Below are positions 1-9,154 of a stretch of 32,470 nt of DNA, piece after piece. This DNA is from Deltaproteobacteria bacterium (GTDB lineage Bacteria > Desulfobacterota > Anaeroferrophillalia > Anaeroferrophillales > Anaeroferrophillaceae): assembly GCA_019306045.1 (NCBI GenBank), contig JAFDMG010000001.1:1-32470 (forward strand). The letters are read 5' to 3'. How positions within the stretch are numbered: position 1 is the stretch's first letter; the number at the start of each line of letters is the position of its first letter. The notes under the pieces are model-generated. The model was not told the origin of the DNA. It did not search any database and saw only the letters and a list, made by a program, of their open reading frames with translations. The position numbers and the translations under genes are program-made.

Positions 1-965
1 TCGGCGGGCGTGACGTCAAAAGCCGGGTTGCGCACCGGCACCCCGGCCGGCACCGTCGGCTGCCCGGCCAGGCCGGTCACCTCGGCCGGCGCCCGCTCCT
101 CGATGGGAATTTCCGCCCCGGTCGCCAGGCTGAAATCAACGGTCGACAGCGGCGCCGCCACGTAGAAAGGCACCCCGTGGGCCCGGGCCAGCAGGGCCAC
201 CCCGTAGGTGCCGATCTTGTTGGCCGTGTCGCCGTTGGCGGCAACCCGGTCCGCCCCGACGACCACCAGGTCGATCTCCCCCCGTCCCATAATGTAAGCC
301 GCCATGTTGTCGGTGATGACGGTCACCGGGATGTTATCCCGCTGCAGCTCCCAGGCGGTCAGCCGGGCTCCCTGCAGCAGCGGCCGGGTTTCGTCGGCAA
401 AAACCATTTTCACCTTGCCGGCGGCATGGGCGGCCCGCACCACCCCCAGGGCGGTGCCGTAGCCGGCACAGGCCAGGGCGCCGGCGTTGCAGTGGGTGAG
501 AATGCTGGCCGCCGCCGGAACGACCCCGGCCCCGTGGGCACCAAGCCTTTCGTTGGTTTCCACGTCTTCCCGCTGGATCGCCAGCGCCAGTTCCACCAAC
601 CGTCGGACGATCTCCTCCCCGGCGGCGCCCGCCGCCCGGGCGGCCTCCCACTTCCGGCGCATTTTCTCCAGCGCCCAGAAGAGATTGACTGCCGTCGGCC
701 GGGTGGCGGCCAGCGTCCGGCAGACCTGGGCAAAACCGGCTTCATCCAGCGGCTGGCCGGCCTGCAGCCGGTTTTGCATCCCCAGGGCCACCCCCATGGC
801 GGCGGCCACGCCGATGGCTGGCGCCCCGCGAATGACCATGGTTTTGATCGCCCGGGCAACGTCGTCATAATCCCGGCAGGTAAGATAGACTTCGGCCGCC
901 GGCAGGCGGGTCTGGTCCAGCATAACCACGCCGTCCTCTTGCCAGGCAATGGTGGCAAAGGACAT
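1..965 (-). CDS. mtnA: S-methyl-5-thioribose-1-phosphate isomerase MtnA, 3' end cut by window
   Basis: This open frame is missing from the ORF track because it runs off the window. It starts [12 protein letters not shown] and reads 321 codons to base 1. MtnA isomerises methylthioribose-1-phosphate to methylthioribulose-1-phosphate in the methionine salvage pathway, in the cytoplasm. Visible family signatures are RGAPAIG near residue 45, HCNAGALA with the catalytic Cys, and [19 protein letters not shown] with the catalytic Asp. The frame ends in [11 protein letters not shown], typical of the last part of the protein, so only about 25-30 residues are missing. The ATG at 965 overlaps the gatC stop (TAATG), so the two genes are translationally coupled. 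The family also contains eIF2B-like and ribose-1,5-bisphosphate isomerases, but these motifs fit MtnA well. Confidence 0.93.
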   Translation of the reverse strand, partial: MSFATIAWQEDGVVMLDQTRLPAAEVYLTCRDYDDVARAIKTMVIRGAPAIGVAAAMGVALGMQNRLQAGQPLDEAGFAQVCRTLAATRPTAVNLFWALEKMRRKWEAARAAGAAGEEIVRRLVELALAIQREDVETNERLGAHGAGVVPAAASILTHCNAGALACAGYGTALGVVRAAHAAGKVKMVFADETRPLLQGARLTAWELQRDNIPVTVITDNMAAYIMGRGEIDLVVVGADRVAANGDTANKIGTYGVALLARAHGVPFYVAAPLSTVDFSLATGAEIPIEERAPAEVTGLAGQPTVPAGVPVRNPAFDVTPA

Positions 966-1261
966 TACTCGATTACCTGCGGTACCTGGAAAAAGGATTC
1001 CTGGCGTTCGGGGGCGTTGGCCAGGCTCTCGTCGGGGGTAAAAGACCGGCCGGGAACATCTTCCCGCATCGGGGTGCCGGTCCGGGTGATGTGTGCCGTC
1101 GGCTCGATGCCGGCGGTGTCGATCTCGTTCAGCTTTTCCACATAAGCCAGGATGGCGTCCAACTGGCTGCCGTAGCTCGCCAGCTCTTCCTCATCCATGG
1201 CAATCCGGGCCAGCCGGGCCACGTGGGCCACCTGCTCCAGGTCGATTTTTTTGCCGCTCAT
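965..1261 (-). CDS. gatC: Asp/Glu-tRNA amidotransferase subunit C (GatC)
   Basis: A 98-residue GatC, the small belt subunit that holds GatA and GatB together in the enzyme that amidates Glu-tRNA(Gln) or Asp-tRNA(Asn). The sequence has the family start ([16 protein letters not shown]), the middle motif [17 protein letters not shown], and the [10 protein letters not shown] tail. The ORF track starts 22 codons upstream, but the ATG at 1261 has a good ribosome site (AGGAAA) seven bases ahead and gives the usual length. gatA and gatB are not in the window. The gene is followed by mtnA with a one-base overlap, so these two form a small operon separate from the nuo operon, whose terminator lies just upstream. 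Confidence 0.92.
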   Translation of the reverse strand: MSGKKIDLEQVAHVARLARIAMDEEELASYGSQLDAILAYVEKLNEIDTAGIEPTAHITRTGTPMREDVPGRSFTPDESLANAPERQESFFQVPQVIE

Positions 1262-1338
1262 GGGATTTCCTTTCCGCTGCTGGTTGATTCGGCCGCCTAT
1301 CATAGCCAAAAGGGGGCCGGGCGTCAACCATGGCCATG

Positions 1339-1364
1339 AAAAAAGGCGGCCTCACGCGGCCGCC
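1339..1364 (-). terminator. Intrinsic terminator of the nuo operon
   Basis: Read on the minus strand, a perfect 7-bp stem GGCGGCC/GGCCGCC with a six-base loop is followed by six T residues. It lies about 30 bases after the nuoN stop codon and before gatC, so it ends the complex I operon. Confidence 0.85.
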
Positions 1365-1394
1365 CTTGTTGACAAAGCGCCAAAAACGGGCCTT

Positions 1395-2879
1395 TTACAT
1401 GATCATGGTCTTGATGGAAAACTGGGCCAGATCCCAGAGGTAGGAAGGCAGGATGCCCATCTGCAGCACGCCGAGGGCGGCCAGCACCAGGCCGACGACG
1501 ATCGCCGGCGAAGCCTTGGGCATCACCACTTCCTCCTCGGCTTCCTGGAAATACATCACCACCGTCACCCGCAGGTAGTAGTAAAGGGAGATGACGCTGT
1601 TGATCACCCCAAAAATGGCCAGCCAGACAAAGCCGCTCTTGATGGCCGAGCTGAAAAGGTAGAATTTGCCCATGAAACCGGAAGCCGGGGGAATGCCGGC
1701 CATCGAGAACATGAAAACCGCCATTGCCAGCCCCATGCCCGGGTACTTGAAGCCGAGGCCGGCAAAATCCTTCAGCTCGGTATACTCGCCGCCGTCCTTT
1801 TTCGCCAGCAGGGCAATGACTCCGAAAGCCCCGAGGTTGGTGAAAGCATAGCTCAACAGGTAAAAGAGAATCGCCGCCTGCCCCATCTTGGTGCCGGCGA
1901 CAAAGCCGACCAGCAGGTAGCCGGCATGGGCGATGCTCGAATAGGCCAGCATCCGCTTGATGTTGGTCTGGGACAGGGCCACGACGTTGCCGATGGTCAT
2001 GGTCAGGAAGGCCGCCAGCCACATGATGGCCGTCCAGTCTACCTGCAGGTGCCCCAAGGCAATGAAAAACACCCGCATGAACGCGGCGAACGCGGCCGCC
2101 TTGACGCCGGTGGCCATGAAGCCGGTAACCACCGTCGGCGCCCCCTCGTAAACATCAGGGGTCCACATGTGAAAAGGAAACATGGCCATCTTGAAACCAA
2201 AGCCGACCGTCATCAGGGCGACGCCGCCGAGCAACAGGCGGCTGTGGATGACTTCCGGGTGGGCGGTGAGGAAAGCACCGATCTTGACCACGTCCATGGT
2301 CCCGGTAGCCCCGTAAAGCAGGGCGAAGCCGAAGAGCAGAAAACCGGAGGCAAAGGCCCCCAAGAGGAAATACTTCAATGCCGACTCAATGGATTTGGCG
2401 TCGGTGGAACGGAAGCCCGCCAGGACGTAAATGGAGATGGACATGGTTTCCAGGGCCAGGAAAAGCAGCAGCAGGTTGCCGGCCGCGCCCATGAACATCA
2501 TGCCGACGGCGGCAAAAAGCAGCAGGCAGTAGTACTCACCGCTGTCCAGGGCCGGGCAGGAACGCTGGTAATTGATTGAAGAAAGGACGGTCAGCAGGGC
2601 AACCACGCAGATAATCACGGAGATGAAGGAGGAAAAACCGTCGGCAAGCACCATGCCGCTGTAGGCCGATTCCCGCATCCCGATGGTCAACAGAGCGCTG
2701 AACAGGGCGGCCACGACCCCGACCACGGCGATGAGACCGTTGGCGGCCGAAGTCTTTCCTGCCTCCCGGTCGGCAAAAACGTCCACCAGCAGCACCGTCA
2801 AAGCTGTCAGGGACAGGATCAACTGAGGCAAGATTGCTTTTACGTTCAGAGCCGGGACGACAAATTCCAGCATCTCCAT
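1395..2879 (-). CDS. nuoN: NADH-quinone oxidoreductase subunit N (NuoN)
   Basis: A 494-residue polytopic membrane protein, one of the three antiporter-like proton-pumping subunits of complex I. It shows the Proton_antipo_M core: the LALETMSISIYVLAGF helix with a conserved Glu, FGFKMAMFPFHMWTPDVYEGAPT with the broken-helix Lys, and NIKRMLAYSSIAHAGY. The ORF track begins at a TTG. The ATG at 2879 sits six bases after GGAGG and is the better start. It is the last gene of the nuo operon, 66 bases after nuoM, and is followed by an intrinsic terminator. Length and motifs are normal for the family. Confidence 0.95.
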   Translation of the reverse strand: MEMLEFVVPALNVKAILPQLILSLTALTVLLVDVFADREAGKTSAANGLIAVVGVVAALFSALLTIGMRESAYSGMVLADGFSSFISVIICVVALLTVLSSINYQRSCPALDSGEYYCLLLFAAVGMMFMGAAGNLLLLFLALETMSISIYVLAGFRSTDAKSIESALKYFLLGAFASGFLLFGFALLYGATGTMDVVKIGAFLTAHPEVIHSRLLLGGVALMTVGFGFKMAMFPFHMWTPDVYEGAPTVVTGFMATGVKAAAFAAFMRVFFIALGHLQVDWTAIMWLAAFLTMTIGNVVALSQTNIKRMLAYSSIAHAGYLLVGFVAGTKMGQAAILFYLLSYAFTNLGAFGVIALLAKKDGGEYTELKDFAGLGFKYPGMGLAMAVFMFSMAGIPPASGFMGKFYLFSSAIKSGFVWLAIFGVINSVISLYYYLRVTVVMYFQEAEEEVVMPKASPAIVVGLVLAALGVLQMGILPSYLWDLAQFSIKTMIM

Positions 2880-2945
2880 CACATTCCTCCACAAAATAAT
2901 AACAACAGGGGATTATCTGAATCTATAATTTTCCTGACGACAATG

Positions 2946-4535
<1,590 letters not shown>

Positions 4536-4589
4536 CTACCTGTCTCCTTGAAACCTGAAAGGATCTTTTTTCACCCTAGTCCAAGGCGG

Positions 4590-6692
4590 CTAGGAAAGCG
4601 CCTTGATGAAGTAATAGATGATGAGAACGACGGTACCCAGGACAACGGAAACCGCGTAGCTCTGAACATAACCGGACTGCAGGTAGCGGATGACGCCGCT
4701 GAACCAGCCGACCACCCGGGCCACGCCGTTGACCGTCCCGTCGACGATCGCCACGTCGACCCCTTTCCACAGCAGCTGGCTGAAACCGTGAATCGGCTTG
4801 ATGACCACCAGTTCGTAAAGCTCGTCCACGTACCACTTGTTGAGCAGCAGGCGATAGAGGAAGGGGAAGCTTTCGGCCAGCTTGGCCGGCAGTTCCCGTT
4901 TACGGATGTACATGGTGTAGGCGATGAAGATGCCGATCAGGGCGATGGCCACCGAGATCCCCATCAGCAGGTACTCGGCAAACAGGGAATGGTGCGCCCC
5001 GGCATGCTCGGCCATGGCGGCCGCGTGGCCGGCAACGGCATGCCCGGCGGCCGCTGCGTGCTCCGCCGCCCCGTGGGCCGCCTCGGCCAGGTGGTGGGCG
5101 CCGCCGGCCATTGCTGCCCCGGCTTTCTTGAGCAGCTTTTCCGGTCCCAACCCCATTACCGGTTCAAGGAAATGTTCAATCCGGTTGTTGCCGCCCAGGG
5201 CCTTGGGCACTCCCAGGTAGCCGCCGACGGCGGCCAGGAAAGCCAGGATCATCAGGGGCACGGTCATTGACTTGGGCGATTCGTGCAGGTGCTCGGCGGC
5301 GCCGTCCGGGGCCCGACACTCGTTGAAGAAAGTCATGAACACCAGGCGGAACATGTAAAAGGCGGTCATGCCGGCGGCCACGGCGCCGATCAGCCAGAGA
5401 ACGAAGTGCCCGTGGGCATAGGTCTGCCAGAGAATTTCGTCCTTACTGAAGAAGCCGGAAAAACCGGGGATCCCGGCAATCGCCAGGGTGGCAATCAGAA
5501 AAGTAACATAGGTAATCGGCGTCTTGTCTTTCAGGCCGCCCATGTTGCGCATATCCTGGGCGTCGGCATGGGAATGCACCTTGTGCAGGCCGTGGTGCAT
5601 GGCATGAATCACCGAACCGGAGCCAAGAAAGAGGAGGGCCTTGAAAAAGGCATGGGTGAGGACGTGGAACATGCCGGCGGCGAAGGCGCCGACCCCGAGA
5701 CCGAGAAACATGTAACCCAGCTGGCTGACGGTGGAATAGGCCAGCACCTTCTTGATGTCATTCTGCACCAGGCCGATGGAAGCCGCGAAAATGGCCGTCA
5801 GGGCGCCGAAGGTGGCCACCACTCCCATGGCAAAAGGCGACAGGGAATAGAGAATGTTGGAGCGCGCGATCATGTAGACGCCGGAGGTAACCATGGTGGC
5901 GGCGTGGATCAGGGCGCTGACCGGGGTCGGACCCGCCATGGCGTCCGGCAGCCAGACGTACAGCGGTATCTGGGCCGACTTGGCGGTGCAGCCGACAAAC
6001 AGCAGCAGGCAAATGGCGGTAGCCATTGAAGGCGACAACAGGTGCACATGCGGGAAAACCTCGGAAAACTGCAGCGACCAGACCCCGTGAGCCCCCAGCT
6101 GGGTGTAAAGAAGCAACAGGCCGAGGATGAAGCCGAAGTCGCCAACCCGGTTGGTGATGAACGCCTTTTTGCCGGCGATGGCGTTGGCCTCTTCCGAGAA
6201 CCAGAAGCCGATCAGCAGGTAGGAACAGAGGCCGACCCCTTCCCAGCCGAGAAACAGCAACAGGTAGTTGTTGGCCAGGATCAGGTTGATCATCGAGAAC
6301 ATGAACAGGTTCAGATAGGTGAAGAAACGGTAGTAGCGGCCCTCCTCGTGGTACATGTAGCCGATGGAATAGACGTGGATCAGGAACCCGACCCCGGTGA
6401 CGAACATGCACATCATCATGGAGAGGGGATCGATCTGGTAGGCAACGTAGGTATGGAGGACGCCGCCGCTGATCCAGTCAAACCAGGTAAACTCGTAGAG
6501 CCGCTGGTCGGGCGGCAGGCCCAGCATCTGGAAGAACAGAACGCAGGTCAGGACAAAGGAGAGCCCGACGGCAACACATGCCACCCAGTGCACGATATCC
6601 TTGTTTATCTCCTCTATCCGCCGCCCAAGGAGGCCGTTGATCAGAACCCCGATGATCGGGAAGATGGGAATCAACCACACTTTGTCGAACAT
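4590..6692 (-). CDS. nuoL: NADH-quinone oxidoreductase subunit L (NuoL)
   Basis: A 700-residue distal antiporter-like subunit of complex I with the long lateral-helix C-terminus. The core motifs are GWEGVGLCSYLLIGFW with the channel Glu, SAQIPLYVWLPDAMAGPTPVSALIHAATMVTSGVYM, and NDIKKVLAYSTVSQLGYMFLG. The ATG follows a GAGAGGG ribosome site. Residues around 515-570 form an unusual His/Ala-rich stretch (AHHLAEAAHGAAEHAAAAGHAVAGHAAA) just before the last helices. The rest is normal. Location in the operon (between nuoK and nuoM) is the standard bacterial order. Confidence 0.96.
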   Translation of the reverse strand: MFDKVWLIPIFPIIGVLINGLLGRRIEEINKDIVHWVACVAVGLSFVLTCVLFFQMLGLPPDQRLYEFTWFDWISGGVLHTYVAYQIDPLSMMMCMFVTGVGFLIHVYSIGYMYHEEGRYYRFFTYLNLFMFSMINLILANNYLLLFLGWEGVGLCSYLLIGFWFSEEANAIAGKKAFITNRVGDFGFILGLLLLYTQLGAHGVWSLQFSEVFPHVHLLSPSMATAICLLLFVGCTAKSAQIPLYVWLPDAMAGPTPVSALIHAATMVTSGVYMIARSNILYSLSPFAMGVVATFGALTAIFAASIGLVQNDIKKVLAYSTVSQLGYMFLGLGVGAFAAGMFHVLTHAFFKALLFLGSGSVIHAMHHGLHKVHSHADAQDMRNMGGLKDKTPITYVTFLIATLAIAGIPGFSGFFSKDEILWQTYAHGHFVLWLIGAVAAGMTAFYMFRLVFMTFFNECRAPDGAAEHLHESPKSMTVPLMILAFLAAVGGYLGVPKALGGNNRIEHFLEPVMGLGPEKLLKKAGAAMAGGAHHLAEAAHGAAEHAAAAGHAVAGHAAAMAEHAGAHHSLFAEYLLMGISVAIALIGIFIAYTMYIRKRELPAKLAESFPFLYRLLLNKWYVDELYELVVIKPIHGFSQLLWKGVDVAIVDGTVNGVARVVGWFSGVIRYLQSGYVQSYAVSVVLGTVVLIIYYFIKALS

Positions 6693-6784
6693 GTCCCTCT
6701 CCTGCCAGTTTCGCTTTATCTGCTGTTGCTATCTTTTTTTCGCCCCGACGATGCCGTCGCGGAAACGCTTGCCGTCCCGTGGCG

Positions 6785-7090
6785 CTACCACTTCATCAGG
6801 TTGAATGATTCAACGTTGATGGTGCCTTTTTTCCGGTACATGAGGATGAAAATCGCCAGCCCGACGGCGGCTTCGGCGGCCGCCACCGCCATGACGAACA
6901 GGACCATGAAAATCCCGTCCAGGGACTGGTTGGCCCGGCTGAAGGTGATGAACAGCAGATTCACCGCCCCCAGCATGATCTCGATGCACATGAAAACGAC
7001 GATGGCATTACGCCGGGTAATGGCCCCGATCGCCCCAATGATGAAAAGAACCACTGCCAGTGCCATGTACAGGTTTTGATAAGCCACCAT
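6785..7090 (-). CDS. nuoK: NADH-quinone oxidoreductase subunit K (NuoK)
   Basis: A 101-residue subunit with three transmembrane helices, part of the proton-transfer axis of the membrane arm. The two conserved membrane acidic residues are visible: one in FMCIEIMLGAVNLLF and one in VAAAEAAVGLAIFI. The track starts at a GTG at 7099. The ATG at 7090 is preceded by GAGGTG at the right distance and gives the normal family length. It lies 15 bases after nuoJ. A 92-base gap to nuoL holds no recognisable gene or hairpin. Confidence 0.95.
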   Translation of the reverse strand: MVAYQNLYMALAVVLFIIGAIGAITRRNAIVVFMCIEIMLGAVNLLFITFSRANQSLDGIFMVLFVMAVAAAEAAVGLAIFILMYRKKGTINVESFNLMKW

Positions 7091-7105
7091 TTCAGCCACC
7101 TCGCC

Positions 7106-7615
7106 TTACTGCTTCTGTTTTGCCAGCACGACAGCCCCCACCACCCCGGCGGTCAGGAGGATGGAAGCCAGCTCGAAAGCCAGCAGGTAATCGGAAAAGA
7201 GGAAATTGGAGAGCACGGCTATCTGGCCGTATTTCTGCATCAGCTGGTCGGTAATCGGCCCGTGCATGGCCAGCACCCCCTTGTTCACCGCCACCACCAG
7301 CAGTTCAAGGAAAAGCACCAGCAGGGCGACGACCCCCACCACCTTGCTCTTCCGCACCGGCGCCTTTTCTCCCTCTTCCTGGCGGATATTCAGCATCATG
7401 ATGGCGTAGATGATGAACATCATGATCGCCCCGGCGTAGACGATGATCTGCAGGATGGCGATGAACTCGGCCCTGAGCAGGAGATAGAGCACCGCCATGA
7501 AGAAGAAGGAAGCGACCATCCATAAGGCGCTGTGAATGGTGTTTTTGGCGAAAATCACCATCAGGGAAGTAACGATGGCGAACCCACCACACAAGAGCAA
7601 CATGATCAGTTCCAT
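7106..7615 (-). CDS. nuoJ: NADH-quinone oxidoreductase subunit J (NuoJ)
   Basis: A 169-residue, five-helix membrane subunit of complex I. The family pattern is clear: NTIHSALWMVASFFFMAVLYLLLRAEFIAILQIIVYAGAIMMFIIYAIMML, which contains the helix with the pi-bulge that takes part in coupling. It starts at ATG seven bases after GGAG and is followed closely by nuoK. Length and composition are ordinary for the family. Confidence 0.96.
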   Translation of the reverse strand: MELIMLLLCGGFAIVTSLMVIFAKNTIHSALWMVASFFFMAVLYLLLRAEFIAILQIIVYAGAIMMFIIYAIMMLNIRQEEGEKAPVRKSKVVGVVALLVLFLELLVVAVNKGVLAMHGPITDQLMQKYGQIAVLSNFLFSDYLLAFELASILLTAGVVGAVVLAKQKQ

Positions 7616-7642
7616 GGATATACTCCGCTACCGTTCAAAAAG

Positions 7643-8122
7643 TTATTTGCCCGTGAAAACAAAACGCTCGGGGTGTTTCAGTTTTTCGATATCGAAAATG
7701 AAATCTTCCCGGTGGTAATCGACGTAGTCATAGACCTTGGTCAGCTCGATGGCATCCTTGGGGCAGGCTTCCTGGCAGAAGCCGCAGAAGATGCAGCGGA
7801 TCTCGTCGATGATAAACTCTTTCGGGTACCTGGTCTGCCCTTCCTCCTCGTAGGGAACGATGGTAATCGCCTGGGGCGGGCAGATCTTGGCGCAGAGGCC
7901 GCAGGCGACGCACTTCAGCTTTCCCTGGTCGTCCACCTTCAGGCGGTGCAGCCCCCGCCAGCGATCCCGGACTTCCCGCCGCTCCTGGGGATACTGGATG
8001 GTGATCGGCTTGGTGAAAAAGTTCTGCAGGGTGTACTTCAAGCCTTTGAACAGGGGCAGGAGGTACTTGCCTTTTTCCGGCCGCCGGCTGCTGACGTTGA
8101 TGACGTAATCGGGCTTGTCCAT
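7643..8122 (-). CDS. nuoI: NADH-quinone oxidoreductase subunit I (NuoI), 2x[4Fe-4S]
   Basis: A 159-residue ferredoxin-like subunit carrying clusters N6a and N6b, which pass electrons from the peripheral arm to N2 on NuoB. Two full cluster motifs are seen, CVACGLCAKICP and CIFCGFCQEACP. The start at 8122 (MDKPDYVINV) has AAGG seven bases ahead; the upstream ATG in the track touches the ribosome site and is less likely. It lies between nuoH and nuoJ. In this operon it would receive electrons from the formate dehydrogenase that takes the place of NuoG. Confidence 0.96.
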   Translation of the reverse strand: MDKPDYVINVSSRRPEKGKYLLPLFKGLKYTLQNFFTKPITIQYPQERREVRDRWRGLHRLKVDDQGKLKCVACGLCAKICPPQAITIVPYEEEGQTRYPKEFIIDEIRCIFCGFCQEACPKDAIELTKVYDYVDYHREDFIFDIEKLKHPERFVFTGK

Positions 8123-8155
8123 AATCATACCTTTACGCTAACGGGTCGTTGACCA

Positions 8156-9142
8156 TCAGATATTGAAGATTACCATCCACAGGCCGGTGAGCAAGATGTT
8201 CAGCAGGCCGGCCGGCAGCAACACCTTCCACCCCAGTTCCATCACCTCGTCGTAACGGTAGCGGGGAAAGGTGGAACGTTCCCAGACACAGAAGAAGATC
8301 AGGGCAAAGGTCTTGATGAAGAACCACACCGGCCCCGGCAGCAGCGGCCCATGCCAGCCGCCGAGGAACAAGGTGGTCACCATGGCGGAAAAAACGAACA
8401 TGTGGGCGTACTCCGCCATGAAGAAAAGGGCGAACTTCATGCTGCTGTATTCGACATTGTAGCCGCAGGCCAGCTCGGCCTCGGCCTCCGGCATGTCGAA
8501 AGGCGTCCGGTTGAGCTCCGCCAGGCCGCAGACGATGAAAATGAAGAAGGCCAGGGGCTGCTTGACGATGTTCCAGAGGCCCGCCTGCTGCTCGACGATC
8601 CCCACCAGGCTCAGGGTCCCGGACACCATGACGACGCTGATCACCGCCAGGGCCATGGACAGCTCGTAGCTGATCATCTGGGCGGAGGCCCGCAGGCCGC
8701 CGAGCACCCCGTACTTGTTCCCGGAAGACCAGCCGCCGAGCATGACCCCGTAAGAGCCGATGGTGGAAATCCCGAGAACATAAAGGATGCCGATGTCCAG
8801 GTCAGTCAGGTAAAGGGTGATCTTGTGCCCCATGATGGTGACCGAGTCGCCGAAGGGGATGATCACCAGCAGGGAGAGGGCGGCGGCGATGCTGATGATC
8901 GGCGCCAGGATGAACACCGGCTTGTCGGCGTTGTCGGGCACCACCTCTTCCTTGAAAAACCCTTTGATGCCGTCGGCGATCGGCTGCAGGAGGCCGTGGA
9001 AGCCGACCCGCGTCGGCCCGTGGCGCAGCTGCACGTGGCCGAGAACCTTGCGCTCGATCCAGGTGGAATAGGCAACGATCAGCATACTTACCGCAAAAAC
9101 CACCAGGGTTTTGATGATCAGTATGGACAGAAATTCAACCAT
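8156..9142 (-). CDS. nuoH: NADH-quinone oxidoreductase subunit H (NuoH)
   Basis: A 328-residue membrane subunit that forms the quinone-chamber roof and links the peripheral and membrane arms. Family signatures are YSTWIERKVLGHVQLRHGPTRVGFHGLLQPIADGIKGFFKE, FAELNRTPFD-type sequence (GLAELNRTPFDMPEAEAELACGYNVEYSSMKFALFFMAEY) and FPRYRYDEVMELGWKVLLP. The ATG has a perfect AAGGAGGT ribosome site. It begins 12 bases after the stop of the formate dehydrogenase gene, so they are tightly co-translated, which supports the view that the dehydrogenase belongs to this complex. Confidence 0.97.
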   Translation of the reverse strand: MVEFLSILIIKTLVVFAVSMLIVAYSTWIERKVLGHVQLRHGPTRVGFHGLLQPIADGIKGFFKEEVVPDNADKPVFILAPIISIAAALSLLVIIPFGDSVTIMGHKITLYLTDLDIGILYVLGISTIGSYGVMLGGWSSGNKYGVLGGLRASAQMISYELSMALAVISVVMVSGTLSLVGIVEQQAGLWNIVKQPLAFFIFIVCGLAELNRTPFDMPEAEAELACGYNVEYSSMKFALFFMAEYAHMFVFSAMVTTLFLGGWHGPLLPGPVWFFIKTFALIFFCVWERSTFPRYRYDEVMELGWKVLLPAGLLNILLTGLWMVIFNI

Positions 9143-9154
9143 GAACGACCTCCT

